In this document: one piece after another, positions 19,960 through 31,284 of the stretch
How positions within the stretch are numbered: position 1 is the first letter of the stretch
Layout of the letters: each line of letters starts with the position of its first letter
NCBI GenBank assembly: GCA_031002005.1
Contig: JARYHS010013630.1
Coordinates: forward strand, 26,503,112 to 26,567,111
Reading direction: 5' to 3'
Length of the DNA: 64,000 bases
From: Vandiemenella viatica
Taxonomy: Eukaryota; Arthropoda; Insecta; Orthoptera; Morabidae
Made by a program: the position numbers and the translations under genes
The notes under the pieces: model-generated
Told to the model about the DNA's origin: nothing
Databases searched by the model: none
What the model saw: the letters and a program-made list of their open reading frames with translations, nothing else

Positions 19960-20278
19960 CAGTGTATATTCACTTCACTTTATGAAACAAAATGGTTTCT
20001 CTCGGTATCATAGATGTTTATTTAGGATAAAAAAATCTGATGACTTGGCCATTATGCATGTCATTATTTGAACTTAAATTGAGGGCATAATATATATACT
20101 TGTCAAATTCGAAAAAGAGCGATGGAAATCTTGGCCTTTACGTATTTACAGGTTTGTGTGCGTTAGCTAAAACATGGTATGCATAATGGCCTAGTCATCA
20201 GATTTTTTATCCTAAATAAACGATCTATGATACCGAGAGAAACCATTCTGTTTCATAAAGTGAAGTTAATATACACTG
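19960..20278. repeat. inverted repeat with ~100-bp arms
   Basis: The left arm 19960-20060 and right arm 20181-20278 are near-perfect complements. Examples are CAGTGTATATT/AATATACACTG and GGTTTCTCTCGGTATCATAG with its complement. A 120-base unique spacer lies between. It is MITE- or foldback-like, but no flanking duplication was found. It has no coding content. Confidence 0.85.
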
Positions 20279-20371
20279 AAAAGTGTAGACTTGGCTCAGA
20301 AGATCTCATAACTTTTTGTCACTGCACTAACACGAGACTTGGCCTATTTTTACAAGAATTGTTTTTGTTGG

Positions 20372-20830
20372 ATCATTATTATTGTCATCAGTCTTTAGAC
20401 TGGTTTGATGCAATCCTCCAGCCCTTTCTATCTTGTGCTAAGCTCTTCAACTCAACATACCTCTTACAACTTAACATCTCCAATTATCTGCTTCATATAT
20501 TCCAATCTTTGTCTATAGTTCTCTCCTTCCACAGTTCCCTCCACTAACAGATTAACCAATCCCGCATGTCGTAAAATGTGATCCACCGTCTAGTCTCTTC
20601 TTTCTGTAAGACTCTTCCACAAACTTCTTCTTTCAGCCATCAATTCCAAAACACGTTCATCTCTTACTTTATTTGTTCGCTTAATTTTCAACACCCTTCT
20701 ATAGCACCACGGTTCGAATCCTTCCATTTTCCTTCTTTCTGGAATTCCTAAACTCCATGTTTCGTTACCATAAAGTGCTGTGCTCCACTCATAGAGTTAC
20801 AAAAAATTTAGCGTTACTTATGGATTCTTT
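20372..20830 (-). mobile_element. LINE-B 3' fragment
   Basis: The minus strand encodes decayed versions of the LINE-B C-terminus. Its end begins with the same CAGTCTTTAGACTGGTTTGA complement as the copy at 38241. Comparison with that copy gives the YGSETW-, WCYRR- and DRWITFY-type regions in broken frames. Confidence 0.85.
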
Positions 20831-20839
20831 TCTGAGTGT

Positions 20840-21390
20840 TTGGAATGTGGGGCGACTGCCCTCACTTCCGCCGTGTGACCAGACTCGTTGGTTTGTGTCC
20901 CACGTGGTAGCTAGCAACTTGCTTCCAGGTACAGAACTTTTTAAGTTCACTCACGGTCGCCAGAGTTCCTTTCAACGATGCGTGATGGTGGTTAGTTGTC
21001 GTTAACAGAATCACGACATAAAATGTACATAGACATTACTCCGGTTTATTAAACAGTAAATTCCTGCCGTCGTCTCTTATTAAATTTAATTCGTAATTTA
21101 TTTAATACGCACTCTACTATCCGAAGAATACATGTTCTTTTCCAGAGACTCAAAACATTTGTGTAGCACTGGTTTCACTAGCTCAGAAAAACATTTAAGA
21201 GATGTTTGCAACTCGTTATGCAACCATCGCGCACTTGAATTGTTTCATTCAACCCTTACGACTTTAAACGTAACCACAGAGCGTGATGTTAGTTAATGCG
21301 CACAGCACAGACCATTGACGCCTGACTACCCCGCGTTTCCTGTTTACTCACCAGCTTGCGCGACGGTTGCACCCTCTATGCATTATTTGC
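20840..21390. other. unassigned DNA
   Basis: It follows the LINE-B fragment. Moderately GC-rich at 20850-21000, with no recognised product. Confidence 0.3.
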
Positions 21391-21628
21391 TTATGGTTTT
21401 ACACCTCGACGTCACTAGAGGCGGAAGAGAACTGCGCCTAAGGGACGGGAAGAAATTCGACCACGGCTTTTTTTATTATTATTATTTAAGGATCCATTCC
21501 TTTATTCGCCTGGAGTGATTTGCGGAAACCATGGAAAATCCAAATCTGGATGGCCGGACGGGGATTCGAACCCGCATCCTCCCGAATGTGGGGTCAGCAC
21601 GTTGCCGCTTACCTACAAAGCTCGGTGC
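21391..21628 (-). mobile_element. SINE-A copy with internal expansion
   Basis: All family blocks are present, including GGGGATTCGAACCC and ACCATGGAAAATCCAAATCT. A TTATTATTATT-rich stretch interrupts the usual AAAAGGCCATGG block near 21470-21500. The head ends at GCTCGGTGC. Confidence 0.85.
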
Positions 21629-21796
21629 GTCCTCCATAAGACCTTGCCCAAGCCTTCAACATCCCCGCCTAATAGACAGTAATGTTAAAACACTGAAAAC
21701 CACACAGGACAGCAAATTTTAAAAAGCTTAAAGATTTTCCAATTTTCTCAAAATCGACGCGATACTTGAGGGGAAAGTACAGGACCGATGTAGGTT

Positions 21797-22835
21797 GCTG
21801 AACTTAGGGTAGGAAATGTAGTATCAAAAGATGTGGAAGCAAAAATGGGAGTGCCGCAGGGTAGCGTATTGGGACCATTGCTATTCATTATACTAGTGAA
21901 TAATTGTGTTTATCGTTTACTACCAGAAATTAAATTGTTTGCAGATGACATAATGCTAATGCTATATGAAAGGATCAAAACGGTAGAGGACTGTTAACTC
22001 AGTGGATCTGAAAATGATATCTAGTTGGGTTGGTAAACATTGGATGAAGATAAATACAAAGAAGAGTCAGCTTATAAGATACACAGATAAAAAAAACTAA
22101 AGGTTGATTACGAAAATGTAGGAAAGAATTCTTTGTTGAAGACTTGAAATGTAAATATCTTGGAATTACATATGATAACAAGCTTAAATGGGCAGAACAT
22201 ATTGGATAGGTGGTAGGAAAAGGTTTCAAATTTCTGCACTTGTTGGAGAGAGTGATGAGGGGATGTACGAGAGAAGTAAAGACATTGGGTTAAAAAGCAT
22301 TGGTCAGTCCATTGCTTGAATATGGCGGTGTAGTATGGGACCCACATTTTGCGTATCAAATACAGGAGTTGGAGAGGGTACAACAAAAGGTTGCTAGATT
22401 TGTTTCTGGGAAGTATCGCAGAACGCAATCAGTAACGGATATTATAAAAGAGATGGAATGGGATTGATTGCAAGACAGGAGGAGGTCGAAGAGGGTCATG
22501 AGAGTGTACAAGGAGTATATTGGTGATGAGGCATGGAAAGATATTGGTGTAGGAATTAAAACTAATGCACGGAAGGGAAAAGATGACCATGACCACTATT
22601 TGGCCCTCGATTTCAGGCACAAGGGTGTGGGAAGATTTTATTTTTTAGGTGAGGGTGTCAGAGATTTGAATAAATTACCAAGAGAAATGACGAATAATTT
22701 ACGAAAAAACGTTGAAAGAATTTAAAGCTGTTATTTCTAGAGGGCAAATGTAGGTGGGTGCTGGAATTGGGGAAAATGGGTGTGTAGGGAAATTGCCACT
22801 GGAGCGTGCGCTCCACTGGAATTAAAATTAAATGT
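21797..22835 (+). mobile_element. LINE-A copy 1 (jockey/CR1-type), longest here
   Basis: A 5'-truncated non-LTR retrotransposon. Reverse-transcriptase motifs GVPQGSVLGPLLF and IKLFADDI are read at 21847-21943. The C-terminal region VVWDPHFAYQIQELERVQQK, then RRTQSVTDI, begins near 22330. Several frameshifts and stops separate the blocks. The element ends GTAGGGAAATTGCCACTGG, GAGCGTGCGCTCC and a TTAAAATTAAAT tail. Seven other copies share this 3' region. Confidence 0.92.
22468..22725 (+). pseudogene. LINE-A reverse transcriptase, C-terminal fragment
   Basis: An open stretch inside LINE-A copy 1. It reads RRRSKRVMRVYKEYIGDEAW, then KDDHDHYLALDFRHKGVGRF and GVRDLNKLPREMTNNL. These residues lie downstream of the polymerase core of jockey/CR1-type enzymes and recur in the copies at 31306, 52240 and 63561. 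Their function is unknown. The stop before QDRRRS shows that the frame is broken relative to the polymerase. Confidence 0.85.
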
Positions 22836-22859
22836 TAAATATTTGAGTATTATCGTCGT

Positions 22860-23237
22860 ATTTGTGGAGTGATAATCGGTGTTCTTTGGCTGTTGCTCTG
22901 AGCGACTCTGAGTGGAAAGTATAAAGTCAACCTCCCGAGACCACTGAGAGTGTGTGGTATTAGATGTTATCTGGTTGACGATTATCCAATAAAGCGTTGG
23001 TCGCCACTTTGCGCCCACGCCGCCTGATACCCCGCTAGATAGCCGGTGGCCACTCGTGCTGGCGGGGGATCGATTCGTCACGAGCGGCGCACACACTCGA
23101 TTGCAGTACAGTTTAGCCACAGCGTCCACGTAAGCGGCCCGGTCCACCTCTCACGGGTATGCAGACACAAAGATAAAAACGTCTGGCACAGAAGTACATC
23201 AACGAAACACTCAGGACACAGCTTTCAACCATTTATA
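22860..23237. other. unassigned DNA, GC-rich in part
   Basis: 22985-23160 is GC-rich. AATAAAGCGTTGGTCGCCAC at 22990 resembles the polyadenylation end of an LTR, but no partner was found. A 136-residue minus-strand frame (22737-23147) overlaps the LINE-A tail and is not recognised. Confidence 0.3.
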
Positions 23238-23239
23238 TA

Positions 23240-23985
23240 CACTGACCAGCCAGAACATTATGACCACCTACCTAATAGCCGGTATGTCCGCCTTTGGCAT
23301 GGATAACAGTGGCGACGCGTCTTGGCATGGAAGTAATGAGGCCTTGGTAGGTCGCTGGAGGGAATGGACACTACAACTGCACACAAGTCACCTAATTCCC
23401 GTAAATTCCGGGGGAAAGGGGGGGGTTAAGCTCTGACTCCACGTTCTATAACATACTAGATGTGTTCGATCGGGTTCAGATCTGGCGAGTTGGGGGCCAG
23501 CACATCAGTTGCAACTCGCCACTGTGTTCCACGAACCACTCCTTCACACTCCTGGCCTTCTGACTTCGCGCACTACCCTGTTGAAAAATTTCACAGCCGT
23601 TGGGAAGCATGGTCGTTATAAAGGGGTGTTTGTGGTCTGCAACCAGTGTACGATACTCATTGGTCGTCATTGTGCCTTACACGGGCTCCACTGGACCCAT
23701 GGATGATCACGTGAATGTTCCCCAAAGCATAATTGAGCCACCGGCAGCTTGTCTCCGTCCCGCAGTTCAGGTGTCAAGAAGCTGTTCCCTGGAAAACGAC
23801 GGATTCACAACCTCCCATCGGCATGATGAAGAAGGTTTCGGTATTCATCAGACCATGCAACGCTCTGCTATTACGCCAACGTCCAGTGACGATGGTCACG
23901 TGGCCATTTCAGTCGTAATTGCCGATGTCGTGGTATTAATAATGACACATGCTTGGGTCGTCGATTGCGGAGGCCCAACATTGTG
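23240..23985 (-). mobile_element. Tc1-like element, one-ended relic
   Basis: The left terminus CACTGACCAGCCAGAACATT follows TA at 23238-23239. The inside encodes a Tc1-like transposase on the minus strand. Similarity fades near 23985, before the other terminus, so the 5' half and one inverted repeat are missing. Confidence 0.85.
23300..23900 (-). pseudogene. Tc1-like transposase (DD34E type), decayed
   Basis: Reading the minus strand: RALHGLMNTETFFIMPMGG, then a frameshifted stretch, then MTTNEYRTLVADHKHPFITT, MLPNGCEIFQQGSARSQKAR and SVKEWFVEHSGE. A frame change leads to LAPNSPDLNPIEHI, then REVRA and RNLRELGDL. The FQQD-NAP-type block that holds the second catalytic aspartate reads FQQGSAR, so that residue is now glycine. 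The final catalytic glutamate (NPIE) is retained. Several stops confirm that it is inactive. Confidence 0.88.
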
Positions 23986-24039
23986 CAGGGTGAGAAACTC
24001 CATGCTGCTACTACACACTAACACCAGTGATCTGCGCTA

Positions 24040-24800
24040 GGTAGTGATCACTCAGAGTGAAATATAGGGACACACAAATGGCTATTGACGAATTATAACA
24101 GTGCAAACCGATAACCACCTCACAAAGTTGTGATGAAAACTATATCTTTCTACATAGTAAAATCCCACTTTATCCTTCGTCACCCCCCCCCCTAGGTCAG
24201 CCACAACAGGCAATGGGAGGCAAACAAAATACACAATGATAAAAACAGACGCGTAGTGAAGAAATTAATATCACATCTCTGTGTGGATCTAAAATCTTTT
24301 TTCTCTGCCACACACCCGCTTTCCTTTTTTTTTGCAATTTTTTTATAAAGCTCGTCAAAAATTATTGAAATTTTTATTGTTATGAAAACGTTACTAACGG
24401 AAGTATAATTTCAAAAATGAACACCCATTATATTTATGTATATATTTTAGTAATTTCTTAGGTATCGTGCAAAGATTCTCCTAGTTTTTAATGAACGTTC
24501 GTGTTTATTATCTTCTGTTAAAAAAATGTGTTGTGACCTGGTTGTAGTAACTGCAACTGAGAACAGAACGCAAACATCGGATGCTTTTCTCGTTACATGA
24601 ATTTACGCATTTAATCGTAGCGAATAAACAAAAAACAAATAGCATCATGTAAATTCACAAGAACAGCGCATCTGTCTCCGCCTCGAAATATAGTTGTTTT
24701 TTCTCTGCCATTCGCGTGCTATCGCAGTTACACTTCCTTCTAACAATCTAAGTGCAGATAGCATCACATGCAGCAGCTGTTTATTTGAAACTTCCTGGTT
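24040..24800. other. unassigned DNA
   Basis: No recognised gene or repeat. A C run lies near 24181. Confidence 0.4.
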
Positions 24801-24896
24801 AGCCAAGCAGCGCTGTGGTGGCAGCCAGTGTAACTAACACTTCGGGTACTATCGAGAATCACCGAAGGTTGCCGATTCATAGAGGTCACGTCCAGC
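24801..24896 (+). repeat. dispersed repeat R7, copy 1
   Basis: It matches the complement of 36515-36600. GCCAAGCAGCGCTGTGG and AGTGTAACTAACACTTCGGG are shared exactly. Family unknown, no frame conserved. Confidence 0.65.
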
Positions 24897-24899
24897 ATC

Positions 24900-25420
24900 C
24901 AGGCAGAACTCATTTTATTAAATTGGATTACTTATAAGGTCGCAGACATCTTGGGGAAGATAGTTACATCGAAGTAGCAGTGGGCCACGCATGATGCTTC
25001 AAGTGGAGTCCAAGAAATCGTCAGAAAACCTACCAGACCTATGGGACAACGACATACGCAGTGCAGCTGCGGTTACAATCGTTTCAACACCGTTCTACCT
25101 ATTAAAAACTGTTCAACTTCTGTCTGGGTTTATGACTCTAACACACCACATTTCTGTCGCTAATTACGTCAGAATGAGGAAACATAACATGCGATTGACT
25201 AATTAAATTAGTTTAAAATTACTGGAACGGACCACACGCTCCTGTAGGAATATACCATCCTTACAACTGCGCTATTTTTCAAACCAAATTATTTGAGTGC
25301 AATTTCAACAAGTCGTTTTCTTTTGCAGTTTGCCAATTTAAATTTTAGGTTCTCTCGGCGTTTTGGTATTTGGCCTTTTCTCTCAGTAATTTATCGCTCC
25401 GACAAAAGAAAATTTTTCGG
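24900..25420. other. unassigned DNA
   Basis: A 71-codon frame at 24991-25206 is not recognised. Nothing else is supported. Confidence 0.3.
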
Positions 25421-25800
25421 CTGGAATCGAGTGCCAGTCGTGGTCGGATGCTTTTCGATGGTCATCTTTTCCCTTCCATGCATTACTTCTAATTCTTCCA
25501 CCAATATCTTTCCACGCCTCATCACCAATATACACCTTGTACACTCCCACCATTCTCTTCCCTCACCTCTTGTTTTCCAATGAATTCAACACAGATCATT
25601 TATCATATCCGGTACTGATTATGTTCTGCGGTAATTTACAGAGACAAATCTGGCAGCCCTTCTTTGGACCCACTCCAACACCTGATATGATACCCAAAAT
25701 GAGAATCCCACACTACAGCACCATACTGAAGCAATGGTCTAGGAAAACACAATTCCCTCACTTCCTGGTACATGACCTTACCACCTTACCTTACCACCAT
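25421..25800 (-). mobile_element. LINE-A copy 2, 3' coding fragment
   Basis: The minus strand matches the LINE-A C-terminal coding region, for example GTGTACAAGGTGTATATTGG and GATTGGTGGAAGAATTAGAA. The 3' UTR is missing. Confidence 0.85.
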
Positions 25801-25959
25801 CTATAGTAAAGGAACGATTTCTAGAACTCTTTCTGCCACCTATACAATGTTTTTTGTCCAGTTGAGTAAACTTGGAAACGTTATGCCAACATGTTTATAT
25901 TTAACGTCTTGAAAATTCCCGCTCCATCCCATAATCATAAAAAAAAAAAGATTGGGAAG

Positions 25960-26560
25960 AGGGTCAAGAAAAACAAGAATTCTCTTGCGACATTTTTGGA
26001 CCTAGAAATGCTTTTGATAATGTTAGATAGAAGAAGCTGTTCTAGATTATAAATAATTCAGCTTTAAAATATTGCGATGGAAGGATAATTTATACTGTAT
26101 ATAAGAATCAGATGGCTGAAATAAAAGTGGAGAATCACAAGAACCAAAAGTCTGTTACCACTAATATTGAATTTCAATGTACAGGAAGCAATGAAAATAG
26201 TAGAAGAAAAATTTGAATGTGGCACAAATGTTGAGAGAGAAACAATACTGCTATACAGCCATTTGCTGATTACATTGTCCCGTTAGCAGAACAGAGCGAG
26301 GATTTGACAAGTGCTGAGTGACATGAGCAAAATACTGCGAGTATTTGCGCTAAATATAATACAAAGAAAGACAAAAGTGGTGAAATATACCAGAAAAAAT
26401 GGTAGTAATATTAGTTGAAATATAAAAATGTGTTCATATGTAATAGAAGAAGTGTGTGGATTATTTAGGCAGTCAAATTACCACTGTTTGCCCAAGCAGA
26501 AATCAGCAATTCGTCACTGCAGCAGGTGTGGCAATTAAAGCTTGATTAGGTTTCCTGACT
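25960..26560 (+). mobile_element. LINE-B copy, heavily decayed
   Basis: Collinear pieces of the FADD-type reverse transcriptase are seen. They run from the AFDNV motif region (GCTTTTGATAATGTTAGAT, 26009) through NQMAEIKVENHKNQKSV to a KIVEEKFECGT-like segment and the FADDIVP-like region at 26265. Stops and indels are frequent. Confidence 0.75.
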
Positions 26561-26605
26561 AAAGAGGTCACGTGATTGAAATTGGCGGGGAGGAGGGGAC
26601 ATAAG

Positions 26606-27504
26606 TAGGGTTGCAACGACCAACGGATCAACAATATCGATATATTTATATGGTCGATACGATAATATCGATATGTTGCAGTGAAATATCGAAAACTACA
26701 ATCCCCTTATTACTTAAAAAATCATGCACATAAACTAAGCCAAACTCTGATTTTATGACAAAATCGATATCGTCTTTTCATACTCTGTGGTTCCTCTCCA
26801 TTTCGTGCGCGGTTATGTTTCTTAATCATTCACGTTCACAGTTTTAGTATTTAATCTGTTGCATTCACGGTTTCTTGTTTCTCTCTAGAACCTATTACAG
26901 TACTCTAACGAGGGTAAAAAATATGACTGCATAGCTAATGCAATTGCTTATTTTATCAGTGTTGATAATAGACCATTTAATGCATTTGAAGGCAAAGGTT
27001 TCAAATATTCAATGAAGCACTTACCACCGTTATACAAAGTCCATTCTAGTGGAACAATCAAAACACAAATTGATAAAAATTAAGAAAAGTTTCAGAAGTT
27101 GTGAAGGAGAACTTGAAAAGCATGAAACATTTTTTTTAAGAAAAATTGGTATTATGTATATCTGTTAGAGTAACACTAGCTGTTTAAAGATTACAGTACA
27201 TTTTTATGCAAAATGAATTAAAATTAATAATGATTGGTATATAAGTTGGCTTAAGATATGTTCAAAATTGCAGTTAGTCATGATCTCAAAGTAGCCTCGT
27301 CGGTACCTTCTGAACGTATGATCTTAATGGCAGGAGCCACTGTCACTCAAACTAGAAATAGACTTCACGCGGGAAAATCATGCAAATTAGTTTTCAGGAT
27401 CTGTTCACACTGAATATTTGCAGACCTAATTTTTTCAATAAACTGCCTGGCGCCGATAAAAATATCGGCATATTTATCGATATTGATATCAACTTCTATC
27501 CCTA
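26606..27504 (+). mobile_element. hAT element relic with 8-bp target duplication
   Basis: The termini read TAGGGTTGCAACG and, inverted, TAGGGATAGAAG. Both are followed within about 30 bp by AATATCGATA. The flanks GACATAAG (26598-26605) and AACTTAAG (27505-27512) agree at six of eight positions. The interior carries part of a hAT transposase. The element is about 0.9 kb, far shorter than a complete hAT element, so most of the coding region is lost. Confidence 0.65.
26922..27083 (+). pseudogene. hAT transposase fragment (ZBED1-like)
   Basis: A 53-codon open stretch reads YDCIANAIAYFISVDNRPFN, then AFEGKGFKYSMKHLPPLYKV and SSGTIKTQIDKN, then stops. The pattern (alternating hydrophobic helix, D-RPF, EG-GF, L-P-Y--P, TI) is the conserved segment just downstream of the BED zinc finger in hAT transposases and ZBED1-like proteins. 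After the stop the homology seems to go on (EKVSEVVKENLK), so a tyrosine codon has probably become TAA. The zinc finger and catalytic domain are not seen. Confidence 0.75.
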
Positions 27505-27509
27505 AACTT

Positions 27510-29750
27510 AAGTAACCGTGCTACCGTCAATTCTTTCACAGAAAAGAAACATTATATCAGCTGTAAATTACTTTGTATTTAAAAGAGATGGCAATTACTT
27601 GATCGTAAGCTAGCAAAATAATTGACATTTATTGCACAACAATAACAACATGCTATTTATAAATAAATGCTAAGCCGTAGGTATTTCGACCGTGAGAAAC
27701 AACCCATGTTTTTCGACGGTGATTCACACCAAAAAACTAAGAATTTTTGTGGTTTTGAACACTGTGCAGCCGAGTTTTTCGGGAGTAAAATGTGGCATGT
27801 GTCAACTTCGTGCGATATCGGCAATCTGAGAAATGAAGACACCAGTGTCTGACCCTCTGCTTCGTAGCATGCGATATACGCAAAAACTACTGGTCGGACA
27901 ACCCATGGTAGCAAGTGTAAAATACGGCATGTTTCATTTTGGTGTTAAATAGTTAAACTGAGAAATTAAAACAAAGTAGGCTTGTTTACACTAAGAATAG
28001 ATCGTACGCATAGCAGTTTTTAATAATTATTCATGCTAAGAAGATAAAAAAAATTGTTTATTATAAAAGAAAAAGATAATTATTTTTTTTAGAAAATAAA
28101 TTCGACCAAAATCAGGCATTTGGTCACCTGACCGTGAACGTCTATGAGAAAGCATTACGTCACGCCACGCGAAACACCAAAGTTGTTGACATTGTCGTGG
28201 AACAGAACAGGTTAGTTGGTAAATTATTCGTTTGTAGCAACTTTTGTCACGTTAATACAGTTGTTATCTGCTATATGCTGAAAGACAAGTGTAATTCGCT
28301 ATGGAACCAGGATTTAACAAAGCAAACAGTAGCAAATTGTCTAGATTTTTCGCATCAAATGTTGACTCTTGCTCGTCGGAATTCCGCAATGTTAAAATTT
28401 CGATTTAAATATATACAAGTGCCAAATATACAATATAAGATTAAATAGCATTATTTCAGTTTCATAAACAATAACCTATTGCTTATACACACGTTTTGTA
28501 AATTAATTGATAATGTTTTTGAGGGTACATTTGAGAAGTAGAAGCAAGTGGTAAATTGCTAAGATATGTTTCTTTTTGCTTTCATGTACACCTTTTCAAG
28601 AAAAGTATATAGGTCCTACTCAAAAACAGGTGTGGCAAATTTTAAAGCTATGGCACTGCCTCTAAGCTTCATATCAGGCTAACAACATCACGTTTCTGTT
28701 AAGATATCTCGAGAACCAAGAGAGATATTAAAAAATATTATTCTTTATTTTCGATTTCTTTCATCGAGCTGTATAAGAATCTATCTTCAGATTGTGACTC
28801 CACGGTAATGATAGTGCTGCCAGAGTGTGTTTATTATATTAAACTTAACACTAAAAAAAATTTAAATCATAAAATGAAAAAAACCTTTAACTCATATCTT
28901 ATTATGTCATCAATACCTGAAAAGTAGTGGTTCTGCAAAAATCATCAGATTTGTTTTAGATTTAGAAATATATTGTGCACAAACACTTACATAAAAACGA
29001 TTTTCACAGAAACAGATTCTTGAATCTGCAGACAGACTATGAGCATCCTCCCTCCTTGCAAGTTTCCGTATTTGTTTATTGTTTGGAACATATATCAATA
29101 ACTTGTTTGACGTTTTTATTGTTGCGCTTTTACACTGGGCCACTACACAGTACTTATAAAACGGGGAATTCATTTTTAATTAAAGGAAACTGACGGCTGC
29201 CATATAAATACACTACTGTTTTGTTTTGTTTTGTTTCGGGTGGCGTGACGTTATTCAAGACGCCATGACAGTCTTGAGCGTTTTCGAAGTAAATTTAAAT
29301 TCGTTTTCAAAAAATGCAAAACACATAATGTAAATGTTAGATTTTTTAAAAAAGAATACCTTTTTGAGTAAAATAGATAATAAGGTGAAGTATCAACCTA
29401 TTTTTCAAATTTAGTCAATTAGCCAATTGCCAGCAAGTTAGTACCTAATCAAAGTAAAGTTACTTCCAGGTGTCAAAACGTTTACACCTGGGAGTAAACG
29501 TAGCAATAGTATCGTAATAAAATGAAATTATTCCCATGGTTTGGTTTTCCCGTTAACCTAGCAGGCTTACCAGGTTAATTTAAGATCACTACAAGAAAGT
29601 AGGGTTGAGTAACCCGTAATAAACACTGACTCCATGTCATTATGACCAAAAAAAATTGTTAGTATTACTTAGTTACTATAATAAAAGCTATCAGCCCAGC
29701 CTGTGGAGGCCTTCATAACGGCTGTTGAAATAAAACCTGATTTACCAAAG
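27510..29750. other. unassigned AT-rich DNA
   Basis: Short frames at 27667 and 28134 are not recognised. The only structure is a pair of 22-base inverted repeats at 28154 and 29233, listed separately. Confidence 0.35.
28154..29254. repeat. short inverted-repeat pair 1.1 kb apart
   Basis: ATTACGTCACGCCACGCGAA at 28154 is complementary to TTCGGGTGGCGTGACGTTAT at 29235, with about two mismatches. They could be termini of a 1.1-kb DNA element, but no flanking duplication or transposase is visible. Confidence 0.3.
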
Positions 29751-29754
29751 CTTT

Positions 29755-30475
29755 CTTCTTATATATATATGTATAAAAATGGATGTTGGTATATCCGAAA
29801 CTAATGGACTTCGAAACCGTTCGGTCGATCACGACAAAAATTGGCACATAAATGTATTTTCTTATATGCATATAAAAAAAAAGTTTCTGACCAAAAAAAA
29901 CACCCCCTCTCCCCCTTTCCTCTACCTTAATGTTTGTTAATATTCTTTATACAAAGCTAAAGTCGACAACGTTTGACCGATCACCATGAAAGTTGGCGCA
30001 TAAATTTATTATTTCGTGGAGAATGTTTCTGACCCAAAAAAAATCAAAGAACCACCCCCATTCCCCATTTACACCCTTACGTTTTATACAAAGCTACAGG
30101 GTTTATTCAATAGAACTTTGCACAAATATACTTTAGAACAAACAGAAAAATACTATCAACATTTTGTTTACAGAAACCCAACCACTCTTCTTCTTTCAAC
30201 CCCTTTAATTTTTATCAATGTTCTTTCTACAAAGCTACAGTTTCTATCCGATTTTGAAGGTACTTTTCACACGTACATTTTAAAACAAAGAGAAAATACT
30301 GTTTAAATTCTGTTTACAAAAAGCCAACGTCCCTCCCGCATCACTCCTTACACGTGAAACGATTTTTTTTAAAAAATATATATATCTGGTAGGTAAATCG
30401 CCCGATCAAAAATAAAGTATCTGAACCTTCATACCCAGTCCCGAGCAGCGCCGGGTACTACACCAGTGTTTATAT
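29755..30475 (-). repeat. 140-bp monomer repeat, short array with its own ends
   Basis: About four monomers related to the large array at 40675 lie here in the opposite orientation, for example ACAAAGCTACAGTTTCTATC and CGATTTTGAAGGTACTTTTC. The left end is a TATATATAT run with ATGGATGTTGGTATATCC. The right end is CGAGCAGCGCCGGGTACTAC, like the termini of widespread insect repeats of unclear class. Confidence 0.7.
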
Positions 30476-30479
30476 ATAG

Positions 30480-31284
30480 CACTAATGGTGCTTTCTTTCA
30501 TTGTCACATCAAACCATCACCATCATTCGTTAAGCTATTTTCTGAAAGTCGTGATTACATTGGATTTCTCAATGCATTTGCGAGATTCTTGGCTACACGT
30601 TGATAGTAAATAAAGGGATCAAATTGTCCGTGCGATCAGTTCCGTATAAGACCTGACTGATTTTCATGATCCTTTGTAAAATGAAAAGCAGGTAGGGTAA
30701 GTTACGTTTAGCAGCTGCCAGGTAAAACAACAGTTTGCTCACTCTGCAAGTCGAACAACGGATGTACCCAGTAAAACAATCATTCGTAAACTGAGGTTTT
30801 CTGCAGGCAGGATACTAACAATTTTCCACGTGTATTTATTTTCTGTGTATTTATTTATGTTTTCGGTGTTTCTTTCGCATTCGAGTGGCTGAATGACACT
30901 ACCTGTATGGCATTTATACTGTAAATAGGAACCTTATCCAACCATTTACTTATTTCAGTGATATATGTCTGGTATGTTTCTCGTTTAACGAAGAAAAAGG
31001 AAATTTACGCATGTAAATGAAATATTCTTCCTCTCTTCAACAATAATAATAATTTGTGGCTGTGGAGGAATGTCTTTCATCAAATATCCAGTTGTAGAAG
31101 CAATTTATGTTTTAAATGTTTGTATGGCACCTATCATCAAAAAACTTGTTAATCCTTCGAGCTAAAACAAACTATCATTTCTGTAAATTATATTAATAAT
31201 GAAACTGTAATCCTATTAACAGTAAACAGTAGCGAAAAGAAATGCAGGATGTACCAGAGAAGTTAGTAAATTGGCTTTCAGAAG
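30480..31284. other. unassigned DNA
   Basis: AT-rich, many stops, no recognised repeat. Confidence 0.4.

Noticed and set aside
20179..20547. 122-residue plus-strand frame
   Set aside because: It crosses the inverted repeat and the antisense strand of LINE-B; a shadow.
22990..23012. LTR polyadenylation end (AATAAAGCGTTGGTCGCC)
   Set aside because: No partner LTR or primer site could be paired with it.
22737..23147. 136-residue minus-strand frame
   Set aside because: It overlaps the LINE-A 3' tail, has low-complexity composition and matches no recognised domain.
26630..26700. TATCGATA cluster as a centromeric or regulatory satellite
   Set aside because: It is explained as sub-terminal sequence of the hAT element at 26606-27504.
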